This document shows, in pieces, positions 24,343 to 33,769 of a stretch of DNA of 38,516 nucleotides. Within the stretch, counting starts at the first letter, position 1. Each line of letters begins with the position of its first letter. Below the pieces are notes generated by a model. That model was not told the origin of the DNA, ran no database searches, and saw only the letters and a program-made list of their open reading frames with translations. Source of the DNA: Lachnospiraceae bacterium. GTDB taxonomy: Bacteria > Bacillota > Clostridia > Lachnospirales > Lachnospiraceae. The DNA is taken from assembly GCA_017524595.1 (NCBI GenBank), contig JAFXVI010000040.1, forward strand, positions 1 to 38,516, read 5' to 3'. Made by a program: the position numbers and the translations under genes.

Positions 24343-25657
24343 GCCGATAGTGGCTGTCGTGGGGCGTCCCAACGTCGGCAAGTCGACGTTGTTCAATGCA
24401 CTTGCCGGCTCAAGGATAAGTATCGTAAAGGATACACCGGGGATCACAAGGGACAGAATATATGCAGAAGTATCATGGCTTGATCATGATTTTACGTTGA
24501 TAGATACGGGTGGCATAGAACCCGAGAGCAGGGATATAATATTGTCGCAGATGCGAGAGCAGGCTCAGATTGCCATAGATACGGCTGATGTCATTATTTT
24601 TATGGTTGATGTGAAGCAGGGACTGCAGGATGCTGACGGTAAGGTTGCAGACATGCTCAGGCGCTCGAAGAAGCCGGTGATCTTGGCAGTAAACAAGGTA
24701 GATGATATAAAGAAATACGGTAATGACGTATATGAGTTCTATAATTTGGGCATAGGCGAACCATATGCGATATCTTCAGCGAATATGATGGGACTCGGCG
24801 ATATGCTTGATCAGGTTGTTTCGCTTTTTCCTGACAGTACAGGTGAGGACGTTGAAGATGACAGGCCGAGGGTAGCTATAGTAGGCAAGCCGAATGTAGG
24901 GAAATCATCTATAATCAATAAACTTCTGGGTGAAGAACGTGTTATTGTATCCGATATAGCCGGAACTACACGCGATGCAGTAGATACTCCAGTAACACGC
25001 AATGGAAAGGAGTATGTGTTTATAGATACGGCAGGACTCAGACGCAAGAACAAGGTTAAGGAAGAACTAGAGCATTACATGGTCGTGCGTACAGTAGGTG
25101 CTGTTGAGCGTGCGGACGTGGTTGTGCTTGTGATCGATGCGGTTGAAGGCGTGACGGAGCAGGAGGCCAAAATAGCGGGGATAGCTCATGATTCCGGGAA
25201 GGGCGTCATTATCGCTGTCAATAAGTGGGATGCCATAGAGAAGGATAATAAGACCGTTAAGGAGTATGAAACCAAGATACGTAATGTACTGTCATACATG
25301 CCTTATGCCGAGCTGATCTTTATTTCGGCCATGACAGGACAGAGACTTAATAAGCTGTTCGACATGATTGATATGGTGGTTGAGAACCATTCGATGCGTA
25401 TTCAGACAGGGGTTCTTAACGAGATAATGTCTGAAGCAGTCGCGATGCAGCAGCCGCCCGCAGATAAAGGCAAGAGACTTAAGCTTTTTTACATGACTCA
25501 GGTTGCGGTCAAACCGCCTACATTTGTAATATTTGTAAATGATAAGGAACTTATGCATTTTTCTTATACAAGATATATTGAAAATCAAATAAGGGAAGCA
25601 TTCGGTTTCAGAGGTACACCTCTTAAATTTATCATACGCGAGAGGGGCGAGAAATAA
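24335..25657 (+). CDS. der: Ribosome biogenesis GTPase Der (EngA)
   Basis: A 440-residue protein with two consecutive GTPase domains. GRPNVGKST starts the first and GKPNVGKSS the second. DTPG/DTAG G3 motifs and NKVD/NKWD G4 motifs are present in both. A KH-like C-terminal domain covers about 350-440. It acts in assembly of the large ribosomal subunit. It overlaps the DUF512 gene by eight bases at its start and plsY by one base at its end. Confidence 0.97.
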   Translation: MSKPIVAVVGRPNVGKSTLFNALAGSRISIVKDTPGITRDRIYAEVSWLDHDFTLIDTGGIEPESRDIILSQMREQAQIAIDTADVIIFMVDVKQGLQDADGKVADMLRRSKKPVILAVNKVDDIKKYGNDVYEFYNLGIGEPYAISSANMMGLGDMLDQVVSLFPDSTGEDVEDDRPRVAIVGKPNVGKSSIINKLLGEERVIVSDIAGTTRDAVDTPVTRNGKEYVFIDTAGLRRKNKVKEELEHYMVVRTVGAVERADVVVLVIDAVEGVTEQEAKIAGIAHDSGKGVIIAVNKWDAIEKDNKTVKEYETKIRNVLSYMPYAELIFISAMTGQRLNKLFDMIDMVVENHSMRIQTGVLNEIMSEAVAMQQPPADKGKRLKLFYMTQVAVKPPTFVIFVNDKELMHFSYTRYIENQIREAFGFRGTPLKFIIRERGEK

Positions 25658-26355
25658 TGGAACGTATCTTATGCCTTGTGATAGGATATGTATTCGGACT
25701 TATCCAGACAGGCTATATCGTCGGAAGGGCTAACGGAATAGATATAAGAGATTATGGCAGCAAAAATGCCGGTACGACCAATGTATTAAGGACTATGGGG
25801 AAAAAATACGGTGTATTGGTACTGCTCGGAGATGCCCTTAAATGCATAATCGCTGTGCTTCTTGTTATTTATATTTTCGGGAACAGGTACAGTGATATCA
25901 TTTGTCTGCTTGCGCTCTACACATCAGCAGGCGTCATTCTCGGTCATAATTTTCCTTTTTACATGAACTTTAAAGGAGGAAAGGGTATAGCAGCGACTTT
26001 GGGAATGGCGTTGTCATATTGTTTTCTTATAAGACATGGGATACTGGTGACAGTTATAGGTTTCGGTATGTTTCTCGTGATATTTTTTATAACAAATTAC
26101 GTTTCTCTCAGTTCGATAGTCGGATATATCACGCTGTTGATCGTCATCATCATTTTTGGAGAAAGAGGATCATATCATTTTCCGACAGGTTCAAACAGGG
26201 CGCTTCTTATCGAATACTATATTGTTTTCGGAATCTTGACGGTTATGGCGGTTTACCGTCATAAGGAGAATATCAAAAGGCTGCTTGCAGGCACTGAGAG
26301 AAAGACATATCTTAAGAGTAAACCCGAGATAGAGGTTAAGAAGGATATGAGTTAG
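25657..26355 (+). CDS. plsY: Acyl-phosphate:glycerol-3-phosphate acyltransferase
   Basis: A 232-residue membrane protein with about five helices. The conserved loops are SKNAGTTNVLRTMG and GHNFPFYMNFKGGKGIAATLG. It makes lysophosphatidic acid from acyl-phosphate and glycerol-3-phosphate. It overlaps der by one base (TAATG) and is followed by gpsA, whose product supplies its acceptor. The charged C-terminal tail of about 25 residues is somewhat longer than usual. Confidence 0.95.
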   Translation: MERILCLVIGYVFGLIQTGYIVGRANGIDIRDYGSKNAGTTNVLRTMGKKYGVLVLLGDALKCIIAVLLVIYIFGNRYSDIICLLALYTSAGVILGHNFPFYMNFKGGKGIAATLGMALSYCFLIRHGILVTVIGFGMFLVIFFITNYVSLSSIVGYITLLIVIIIFGERGSYHFPTGSNRALLIEYYIVFGILTVMAVYRHKENIKRLLAGTERKTYLKSKPEIEVKKDMS

Positions 26356-26430
26356 GAGCAGTGACAGATTCGGGTCGTCACGGTTTTAAGCATATAAGCC
26401 GGATGATAACAGAAATGGAGGATTCCTGAA

Positions 26431-27429
26431 ATGTCTAAGGTTGCAATAATAGGAGCGGGAAGTTGGGGGACAGCGCTCTCTATAGTACTTCATAACAACG
26501 GACATAAGGTTACTATATGGTCTGTAATTAAGGATGAGATCAATATGCTTAAGGATAGGCATGAGCATATTGATAAGCTACCGGGTGTCAGATTGCCTGA
26601 TGATATGATTTTTACAACTGATCTTGGGGAAGCATGTTCAGATAAAGATATGTTGGTACTTGCAGTCCCTTCTCCATATACTCGCAGTACTTCACGTCTG
26701 ATGGCTGAATATATTTCCGATGGCCAGCTTGTAGTAAGTGTTGCCAAGGGTATTGAAGAGAATACACTGATGACTCTTTCTCAGATAATCAAACAGGAGA
26801 TACCCAGGTGTCGTGTTGCAGTATTGTGCGGTCCTTCACATGCGGAAGAAGTCGGACGATGCATACCGACAACCTGTGTGGCAGGTGCCGATGACAAGGA
26901 TACAGCGGAATATGTCCAGAATATGTTTATGAATGAGAACTTCAGAATATACACAAGCTCGGATGTCCTTGGTATGGAACTTGGAGCGGCTCTTAAAAAT
27001 GTAGTCGCCCTTGCTGCCGGTATAGCAGATGGACTTGGATATGGAGATAATACCAAGGCTGCTCTTATTACAAGAGGCATTGCCGAAATAAGCAGGCTGG
27101 GTGTTGCTATGGGGGGAAAACTGGAAACCTTCGGTGGACTTACGGGAATAGGCGATCTTATCGTCACATGTGCGAGCATGCATTCGAGAAACAGGCGTGC
27201 CGGAATACTGCTTGGTCAGGGTAAGACCATGGATGAAGCGATGGCCGAGGTTAAGATGGTAGTTGAGGGGGTGTACTCTGCCAAGGCTGCCAAGGCTCTT
27301 GGCGAAAAATACAGGGTTGATCTCCCGATAATCGATCAGGTGAATCTGATATTGTTTGAAAATAAACCGGCTGCCGAAGCAGTAAGGGATCTTATGATGC
27401 GTGACCGCAGGGATGAGAACGGCTCGTGA
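26431..27429 (+). CDS. gpsA: NAD(P)H-dependent glycerol-3-phosphate dehydrogenase
   Basis: A 332-residue protein. GAGSWGTALS at residues 7-16 is the dinucleotide-binding motif, GPSHAEEV is conserved in the middle, and LKNVVALAAGIADGLGYGDN carries the catalytic Lys. It reduces dihydroxyacetone phosphate to glycerol-3-phosphate for phospholipid synthesis. GGAGG lies eight bases before the ATG. The 75 bases between plsY and gpsA hold a short GTGAC/GTCAC repeat but no clear promoter. It converges on metF. Confidence 0.96.
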   Translation: MSKVAIIGAGSWGTALSIVLHNNGHKVTIWSVIKDEINMLKDRHEHIDKLPGVRLPDDMIFTTDLGEACSDKDMLVLAVPSPYTRSTSRLMAEYISDGQLVVSVAKGIEENTLMTLSQIIKQEIPRCRVAVLCGPSHAEEVGRCIPTTCVAGADDKDTAEYVQNMFMNENFRIYTSSDVLGMELGAALKNVVALAAGIADGLGYGDNTKAALITRGIAEISRLGVAMGGKLETFGGLTGIGDLIVTCASMHSRNRRAGILLGQGKTMDEAMAEVKMVVEGVYSAKAAKALGEKYRVDLPIIDQVNLILFENKPAAEAVRDLMMRDRRDENGS

Positions 27430-27445
27430 TAACGGGATCAGGGTT

Positions 27446-28309
27446 TCAGGAAAGTATATCAAGTATTGCCTTTACAGTTTTCGCGTTATTCATAGCATAT
27501 ATGTGTATACCACGTACACCGTGTGACATAAGATCCTGTATCTGATCTGCGGCGTACTGCGTTCCGTATTTAAACATTTCATCATTATCATCACCGTGCA
27601 GAGCTATAATATCGCTAAGTTTCTTTGGCACTGAGGAACCGGACAGGGTTACGCTGCGTCCAAGCTGATTTGCTTTAGTGATCGGCATGATACCGCAGGT
27701 TACAGGTATGGTTATACCGTTTTTATCCAGCAATTCCTCATACCGGTAAAACAGTTCGTTATCGAAGAACATCTGTGTGGTCATGAAATCGAGTCCTGCT
27801 TCAACTTTACGCTTTATATTCGCAATATCTTCAGCCAGCGTATCTGATTCGGGATGCTTTTCCGGATAGCAGGCACCGCCTATACATATCGAGTCGCCCT
27901 TTTTGACGCGTAAATATTCGACCATTTCATTGGCATACATAAATTCACGGTTGTTAAACTGTTCATCTGACATTGACACCGGCCTGTCGCCGCGAAGAGC
28001 CAGGACATTGCTAAGCGATGCATCATCGAAGCCTTTTAGAGCCTTGGCAAGATCGGCCTTTGTATAACCAACGCAGGTCATATGGCAAAGCGCGTCTATC
28101 CTCTTATCATTCTGTATATAAGATGCGACTTCCAGTGTCTTTCCCGAGTTGCTTCCGCCTGCTCCGTATGTGACACTTATAAAGTCGGGGTTCAGTTTCG
28201 CCAGTTCATCTATCGTATTATAAACCGATCCAAAATCATCATCTTTTTTCGGTGGAAATACCTCAAAAGAGAGGAGGGTGGATTTTACTTTGAATTTGTC
28301 TCTGATCAT
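27446..28309 (-). CDS. metF: Methylenetetrahydrofolate reductase
   Basis: A 287-residue TIM-barrel flavoprotein. FEVFPPKKD near the N-terminus is the MetF start motif with the catalytic Glu; SVTYGAGGSNSG and FMTTQMFFDNELF are further conserved segments. It reduces methylene-THF to methyl-THF for methionine synthesis, and possibly for one-carbon flow. AAGGAG precedes the ATG by six bases. No Zn-type MetV partner is visible. No SAM riboswitch was recognised in the upstream 190 bases. Confidence 0.95.
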   Translation of the reverse strand: MIRDKFKVKSTLLSFEVFPPKKDDDFGSVYNTIDELAKLNPDFISVTYGAGGSNSGKTLEVASYIQNDKRIDALCHMTCVGYTKADLAKALKGFDDASLSNVLALRGDRPVSMSDEQFNNREFMYANEMVEYLRVKKGDSICIGGACYPEKHPESDTLAEDIANIKRKVEAGLDFMTTQMFFDNELFYRYEELLDKNGITIPVTCGIMPITKANQLGRSVTLSGSSVPKKLSDIIALHGDDNDEMFKYGTQYAADQIQDLMSHGVRGIHIYAMNNAKTVKAILDILS

Positions 28310-28323
28310 GAAAGGCTCCTTAT

Positions 28324-28388
28324 GTCTTATGGTATTGATCGCGTCTTAACTGTCTGCGATTAAGACATCTTCCGCATGAGTGTAAGAC
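28324..28388. promoter_or_regulatory. Repeated GTCTTA half-sites between metF and moxR
   Basis: GTCTTA occurs at 28324-28329 and 28343-28348, and its complement TAAGAC at 28361-28366 and 28383-28388, forming nested inverted repeats. The inner pair GTCTTAA/TTAAGAC (28343-28349, 28360-28366) is perfect with a 10-base loop. They lie in the metF leader or promoter zone and could be a binding site for an unknown regulator or an RNA fold. Confidence 0.35.
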
Positions 28389-28399
28389 GTATAATTCTG

Positions 28400-28428
28400 T
28401 TGCTTTTATAATTAAAATATCTTATCAT
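28400..28428 (+). promoter_or_regulatory. Candidate promoter of the moxR-VWA-kinase cluster
   Basis: TTGCTT (28400-28405) and TATCAT (28423-28428) are 17 bases apart, giving a leader of about 70 bases to the ATG at 28505. A perfect TATAAT at 28407-28412 lies between them but lacks a -35 partner. The region is very A/T-rich, so the call is tentative. Confidence 0.4.
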
Positions 28429-28504
28429 ATACATATATTTTTTTCAAACATTGAGATACCCGGAATGTATGTATAAAGATACGAAGAAGAAAGGAATAAA
28501 TAAT

Positions 28505-29326
28505 ATGGACATAAATGCCGGAGGCTTTAAAAGCACCGCAACATATGTGGCTTCAAATGAGCTCATGTCGGCAGTAAATGTTGCGCGAATGTTAGAGAAG
28601 CCGCTTCTTATAAAGGGTGAACCCGGAACTGGCAAGACGATGCTGGCACAGGCAATAGCGGAATCACTTGACATGGAACTCATTATATGGAACATCAAGT
28701 CAACGACCAAGGCTCAGGACGGATTGTACGTATACGATACGATTCAGCGTCTTTATGACGGACAGTTTGGAGAAGAGGGTGTTGATGATATAAGCAGATA
28801 TATCAAGCTCGGTAAATTGGGAGAAGCATTTTCGGCAGATAAACAGGTGGTACTGCTTATTGACGAGATAGATAAGGCTGATCTTGAATTTCCTAATGAT
28901 CTTTTATGGGAACTTGACCAGATGGAGTTTTATATACATGAGACAAAAGAGACGATAAAGGCCAAACATCGACCCATCGTAATAATCACTTCAAATGCCG
29001 AGAAGGAACTACCGGACGCATTCTTAAGGAGATGCATCTTTCATTATATTGCTTTTCCGGATAAGGAATTGATGGGCGAGATCGTCAGGACGCACTTTGA
29101 TAAGCTTGATGACAATCTTCTTAATGAGGCTCTTAAGGCTTTCTATGAAATAAGGGAAATAAGGGATGTTAAGAAGAAACCGTCGACGTCTGAACTTATC
29201 GATTGGATAAGGGCGCTGCAGTTGGGCGGTATTCCTACAGAGAAAATATGCTCGGAACTTCCATTTATCGGAACCGTAGTAAAGAAGGATGAAGACCTTG
29301 CGGCAGTTGTGAGGAGGAATGTATAG
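28505..29326 (+). CDS. MoxR-family AAA+ ATPase
   Basis: A 273-residue single AAA+ module. Walker A is GEPGTGKT (residues 38-45), Walker B LLIDE (117-121), sensor 1 IVIITSNAEKELP, and the arginine-finger region is DAFLRRCIFHY. MoxR proteins work with VWA partners as chaperones that load metals or remodel target complexes. The ATG at 28505 follows AAAGGA by nine bases; an in-frame TTG at 28451 is less likely. A VWA gene follows three bases after its stop. The client is not obvious. Confidence 0.9.
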   Translation: MDINAGGFKSTATYVASNELMSAVNVARMLEKPLLIKGEPGTGKTMLAQAIAESLDMELIIWNIKSTTKAQDGLYVYDTIQRLYDGQFGEEGVDDISRYIKLGKLGEAFSADKQVVLLIDEIDKADLEFPNDLLWELDQMEFYIHETKETIKAKHRPIVIITSNAEKELPDAFLRRCIFHYIAFPDKELMGEIVRTHFDKLDDNLLNEALKAFYEIREIRDVKKKPSTSELIDWIRALQLGGIPTEKICSELPFIGTVVKKDEDLAAVVRRNV

Positions 29327-29329
29327 GAT

Positions 29330-30541
29330 TTGTTCACGGATTATTTTTTCTTTTTAAGGGATCATGAAATGGATGTATCGCTTTCGGAATGGCTTACCCT
29401 TATCGATGCTGTTGATAAGGGTCTTACGCATGCAAGTCTTACTGAATTCTATTATATTTCGAGAATGATCCTGTGTAAATCCGAGAATGAATTTGATAAA
29501 TATGACATGCTGTTCAACGATTATTTCAAGGGTATACACATGGAACCGGAGGATGTATCCGAACAGATGAAGAGATGGCTCGACAAGTCTGACTTTGCAC
29601 AGAGTGCCGAGCAGGAGATGATGAAGAAGCTTATTGACGGAGAGGTCAACAAGATAGAAGAAACAAAAGAAGAGGTGCTTGAGAAGTTCAGAGAACGTCA
29701 GAAGGACCAGGAAAGTGAACATAATGGCGGCAATCAGTGGATAGGTACGATGGGGAATTCCTCATTCGGCAATCTTGGCGGACATATGGGCGGCGTCAGG
29801 ATAGGGGGCACCACAGGTTATCAGTCTGCCTTTCAGGTAATAGGTGAACGGAAGTTCAGAGACTTTCGCAATGACAGAGTACTGGATAACAGACAGTTTC
29901 AGGTTGCATTAAAGAAATTGCGCCAGTTCTCGACAAGGCTTGATATACCCAAGACTGAACTTGATATCAACGGTACGGTAGATAAGACCTGCAACAACGG
30001 AGGATGCCTGCAGATAGTATTTGAGAGACCGAGGAAAAATACTGTAAAGCTTCTTCTCCTTATGGATTCAGGGGGAACGATGATACCTTACAGTACTTTA
30101 CTTAATGAATTGTTCCAGTCAGTTAATAAGTCAAATCATTTTAAGGACGTCAAGACCTATTATTTTCATAACTGTATATATGCGAGATTGTATAACACAC
30201 CTGAATGTGAGTTCGGTGACTGGATAGAGACCGAATGGATATTCAGGAACCTGGATAGTGATTACAAGGTAATAATTGTCGGAGATGCAGCAATGGCGCC
30301 TGAGGAATTGTATTCTGATACGGGCAATTACAGGGGGCCTAACGACGGTCTGTCAGGGTATGAATGGCTGAAGCTTATGAAGAAGAACTATAAACGAGTG
30401 TTGTGGCTGAATCCCAAGATGGCCCCCGGAAACGCGCCGTGGCGTGAGGCCGAGACAGCAGTCAAGGGATTGTTTAAGATGAACAGGCTTACAGTTGACG
30501 GCCTTAAAGATGGTATGAAATATCTGATGCAGACGAAGTAG
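29330..30541 (+). CDS. CoxE-like VWA domain protein, MoxR partner
   Basis: A 403-residue protein. An N-terminal helical region of the CoxE type (YFFFLRDHEMDVSLSEWLTL) is followed by a charged coiled stretch (about 95-130), a Gly-rich linker (about 133-163) and a VWA domain from about residue 236. LLLMDSGGTM gives a MIDAS of the DxGG(S/T) form (Asp246), normal for this family. The start is TTG at 29330, with GAGGAGG about 12 bases upstream inside the moxR end; homologues begin at this same segment. It should form an ATPase–VWA pair with the MoxR protein. Confidence 0.82.
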   Translation: MFTDYFFFLRDHEMDVSLSEWLTLIDAVDKGLTHASLTEFYYISRMILCKSENEFDKYDMLFNDYFKGIHMEPEDVSEQMKRWLDKSDFAQSAEQEMMKKLIDGEVNKIEETKEEVLEKFRERQKDQESEHNGGNQWIGTMGNSSFGNLGGHMGGVRIGGTTGYQSAFQVIGERKFRDFRNDRVLDNRQFQVALKKLRQFSTRLDIPKTELDINGTVDKTCNNGGCLQIVFERPRKNTVKLLLLMDSGGTMIPYSTLLNELFQSVNKSNHFKDVKTYYFHNCIYARLYNTPECEFGDWIETEWIFRNLDSDYKVIIVGDAAMAPEELYSDTGNYRGPNDGLSGYEWLKLMKKNYKRVLWLNPKMAPGNAPWREAETAVKGLFKMNRLTVDGLKDGMKYLMQTK

Positions 30542-30570
30542 GGACAGATAATCTTAAGGAGGATCATTTT

Positions 30571-31626
30571 ATGTACAAAGTCATGATCGTAGACGACAAT
30601 ATGACCAACCTTATCATGGCGAAGAAGGTATTGGAGGAGATATATGAGGTGGTTCCGGTATCGGCAGGTAAGACGGCACTTGAGTTCTTACACGATATGC
30701 CTGATCCGCCGGATATTATCCTGCTTGACATTGATATGCCGGATGTTAATGGATTCTATGTATTAAGTGAGATGAGAAATGATCCGCGTCTTGCTGACGT
30801 TAGAGTGATTTTTCTTACTGCGCAGGATGATCCCACAACGGAAGTGGAGGGTTATTATCTTGGCGCCGTTGATTATATCAGAAAACCATACACAACGGCC
30901 CTTCTGCGTAAACGCCTCGATGTGCATGTGCAGCAGATAGAGAGCGAACGCAAGCTTAAGCGTTATAATGAAAATCTTTCAAATACTCTTAAAGAGAAGG
31001 TGCATAATATAGTAGAGCTTGAATATGCGCTCGTAGAGATGTTCGCATCATTAATGGCCGGAAGATCACATATGATAGCCGGCCACTGTGAACGCATCCA
31101 GAAGTATATGGATATTTTCCTGGAAGAGATAATAATCTCCGGAAGATACGCAATAGCGGAATCAGACAGGGAAAAGATCGTGTTTGCTTCCAAACTTCAT
31201 GACATGGGAAAGCTTTGCATGACAGACAGATGTCTTGCTGATATGGGTGATCTGTCTCTTCAGGAGAAAGAGTTTAATCATGCCCATACGATCATTGGTG
31301 CGGAAGCATGCAAGAAGGTTACGGAAGCTATATCAAGAAACACTTTTCTTTTATATGTTTACAACATGTGCAAGTCTCATCATGAGAGATGGGACGGTAA
31401 GGGTTATCCGGAACGTCTTATGACAACTGATATCCCCCTTGAAGCAAGGATACTTGCCATAGTCAACAGTTATGACAATTTCCGCAATCATAATGACGGA
31501 GCAGACCCGCTTACGCATTCCGAGGCAGTAAAGCGTATACAGCTTTGGAGCGGAACACATTATGACCCGGATCTTGTAGAGATATTTTTATCATGTGCCG
31601 ACAGATTTGAACATGCTGCAGAATAG
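30571..31626 (+). CDS. Response regulator with receiver and HD-GYP-like output domain
   Basis: A 351-residue protein. Residues 1-120 are a receiver (Asp8, Asp9, phosphorylation at Asp53, Lys105). A coiled linker (about 120-150) joins an HD-GYP-like domain (about 150-345). His172, His210-Asp211 (LHDMGK), His239, His270-His271 and the GYP signature (278-280) are present. The last metal-binding Asp expected before the final helix appears as Asn299 (AIVNSYDNF). HD-GYP domains cut cyclic di-GMP; the Asn makes catalysis uncertain. AGGAGG precedes the ATG. The two following kinases are the likely inputs. Confidence 0.87.
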   Translation: MYKVMIVDDNMTNLIMAKKVLEEIYEVVPVSAGKTALEFLHDMPDPPDIILLDIDMPDVNGFYVLSEMRNDPRLADVRVIFLTAQDDPTTEVEGYYLGAVDYIRKPYTTALLRKRLDVHVQQIESERKLKRYNENLSNTLKEKVHNIVELEYALVEMFASLMAGRSHMIAGHCERIQKYMDIFLEEIIISGRYAIAESDREKIVFASKLHDMGKLCMTDRCLADMGDLSLQEKEFNHAHTIIGAEACKKVTEAISRNTFLLYVYNMCKSHHERWDGKGYPERLMTTDIPLEARILAIVNSYDNFRNHNDGADPLTHSEAVKRIQLWSGTHYDPDLVEIFLSCADRFEHAAE

Positions 31627-31641
31627 GAATAATGCTGATAT

Positions 31642-33756
31642 ATGATAAGCACCATTAACAGTTTCAAAAACAAATATTTTGCTGATGATCTTCCGACTGA
31701 GGTGAAGATATATAACGGCATGCACGTTATTGCGGTGATTTCCCTCCTCATGTCTACTGTTCTTATACAGGTTTTTTTTCCTACATTGCGTGCCTTCCTT
31801 ATAGCTGTTGCAACTGCTGCTGCGGCTTTATATACGCTGTATATCGGTAATGTTACCGGCAAATATGAATTTCATGCGATCATCATGTCATTTATCCTTA
31901 ATCTTGTTTTTTTTCCGATGATCTATTTTGAGTACGGCAAGCTGTCTTTTTGCATACCTGTATATTTTGTTTTTGGAATGCTTTACAATATTCTTTTGTT
32001 ATCAAAGAAGAATGCGATCATAGCCACATCTGCTGATTTTTTGTGTTACATCATTTTGCTGTATGCGGGCGAGATGAGGATATCCATGAGTGAAAATATG
32101 GCTAATGAAACTGTAATGGATTATCTTGCAGTGTTTGTCGGAATCTTAGTGACATCATTAAGCTGCGGCGTTGCCATAAGGTTCAGGATGTACCTTAACA
32201 ATAAAGAAGAGGAGAAACTTGAGAAGCTTCATGTTGAGGCAATGAACGCCTATGTGAACATGGATATCTTTCTGGTGAATATGTCGCATGAGATAAGAAC
32301 ACCAATGAATGCAATAATAGGTACAATAGACCTGCTTCTTGACCAGGATGTCAATGATCATGTCAAGGAGTGTATCTATAATATTCTTAACTCTTCCAAT
32401 GCACTTCTTTCATTGACGGATGAAGTAATGGATCTTTCCAAGACGGGATCTCAGGATATAACATTGAATAACGCAAGATATGACTTGAGCAAGCTGCTTA
32501 TGGAGATAATCAATATGACATCCGTAAGACTAATGGATTCAAGGGTCAGATTTTTTGTTGAAATAGATGAGATGCTGCCGAGATTTCTGTTTGGCGATGG
32601 CCCAAGGCTTCGTCAGGTGTTTATTAATATCCTGAACAACGCTGTCAAGTATACCAAGGAGGGAAGAATAATCCTCCGTGTGTCCGGTGAGATGTCCGAT
32701 GATAATGAAGTCATACTTAAGGTTGAAGTGGAAGATACGGGTATAGGGATAAGGTCTGAGAACATTCCTCATTTGTTTGAGCTTTATAAGCGTGTAGATC
32801 TTACAGAGGATGGTCTTAATGCTGTTGAAGGAACAGGACTGGGTCTGGCCATTTGCAAGGAGATAATCGAAAAGATGAACGGTCAGGTAACAGTAAAGAG
32901 CAGTTATCATGTCGGAAGTGTTTTCGGTTTCAATGTGCCGGTACAGCCTGATTCAAAAGACAGCATTGTCGGTCTTGATAATCCGGATCTGTACAGTGTT
33001 CTAATATATTCGCAGGATGATGAGGAATGTCAGGTTTTAAAGAATATATTCAATAATCTGCATGTATATGCCGAGATGGCAACAGACAAGAGATGTTTCG
33101 AGAGCAGTGTAACTAATAACAGTTATTCACATATCTTTGTTTCGTCACAGATGTATTATGGGGACATGAGGTTCCTTGAACGTGAGCTTAACAGAGAAAA
33201 CCTTGTGATCATAGCCAATCTGAATGAATCGGTATCTATGAACAAGATAGGATATATAATGACCAGGCCGCTTAACATAATAAATGTTGCTTCGGTTCTG
33301 CTTAATAAAGACACGACTTATGCAAGGGAAGTTGTGAGTAAAGGCGGATTCAGATGTCCTAAAGCTACAATACTTGTTATTGATGATAACCTTACCAACC
33401 TTAACGTTGCCAGCGGCATATTAAGGAAATATGATGCGACCGTGCTTACGGCCCTTAGTGGCAGGGAAGGTCTTGATCTGCTCAGTAAGGAACATATAGA
33501 TATAGTTTATCTTGATTATATGATGCCTGAGATGAATGGCATTGATACGCTTGAGGCGATCAGAGCCATGAAGGATCCGCTAATATCAGGGCTGCCTGTT
33601 GTTGCTCTTACGGCCAATGTTATCAATGGGGCGCGTGAGATGTTTATGGAAGCAGGCTTCGATGAATTTATAAGCAAGCCGATTGAGATAGAAAGGCTTG
33701 AAAGAACGTTAAAAACATTGTTGCCCAAGGAGCTTGTTGAATATAAGAATCAGTGA
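31642..33756 (+). CDS. Membrane hybrid sensor histidine kinase (HK1)
   Basis: A 704-residue protein with six predicted membrane helices (about 27-184) and no large external sensor. The HisKA domain has MSHEIRTPMNAI (His216). The ATPase domain is complete: N box NILNNAVKYT (Asn332/333), G1 DTGIGI (Asp365), G2 GTGLGLAI. Residues about 450-555 look like a receiver that lost its phospho-acceptor. The C-terminal receiver is complete (Asp581-Asp582, Asp625, Lys679). It lacks an HPt domain; the only one here is in the next protein. Fifteen bases separate it from the response regulator gene. Confidence 0.9.
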   Translation: MISTINSFKNKYFADDLPTEVKIYNGMHVIAVISLLMSTVLIQVFFPTLRAFLIAVATAAAALYTLYIGNVTGKYEFHAIIMSFILNLVFFPMIYFEYGKLSFCIPVYFVFGMLYNILLLSKKNAIIATSADFLCYIILLYAGEMRISMSENMANETVMDYLAVFVGILVTSLSCGVAIRFRMYLNNKEEEKLEKLHVEAMNAYVNMDIFLVNMSHEIRTPMNAIIGTIDLLLDQDVNDHVKECIYNILNSSNALLSLTDEVMDLSKTGSQDITLNNARYDLSKLLMEIINMTSVRLMDSRVRFFVEIDEMLPRFLFGDGPRLRQVFINILNNAVKYTKEGRIILRVSGEMSDDNEVILKVEVEDTGIGIRSENIPHLFELYKRVDLTEDGLNAVEGTGLGLAICKEIIEKMNGQVTVKSSYHVGSVFGFNVPVQPDSKDSIVGLDNPDLYSVLIYSQDDEECQVLKNIFNNLHVYAEMATDKRCFESSVTNNSYSHIFVSSQMYYGDMRFLERELNRENLVIIANLNESVSMNKIGYIMTRPLNIINVASVLLNKDTTYAREVVSKGGFRCPKATILVIDDNLTNLNVASGILRKYDATVLTALSGREGLDLLSKEHIDIVYLDYMMPEMNGIDTLEAIRAMKDPLISGLPVVALTANVINGAREMFMEAGFDEFISKPIEIERLERTLKTLLPKELVEYKNQ

Positions 33757-33769
33757 CGTAAATATAGGT

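Noticed and set aside
28310..28440. SAM (S-box) riboswitch or T-box in the metF leader
   Set aside because: I could not find the conserved cores of either on the minus strand; only the GTCTTA repeats stand out.
29330..30541. VWA MIDAS considered degenerate because it reads DSGGT
   Set aside because: The DxGG(S/T) form is normal in the CoxE-like family, so it is not evidence of lost function.
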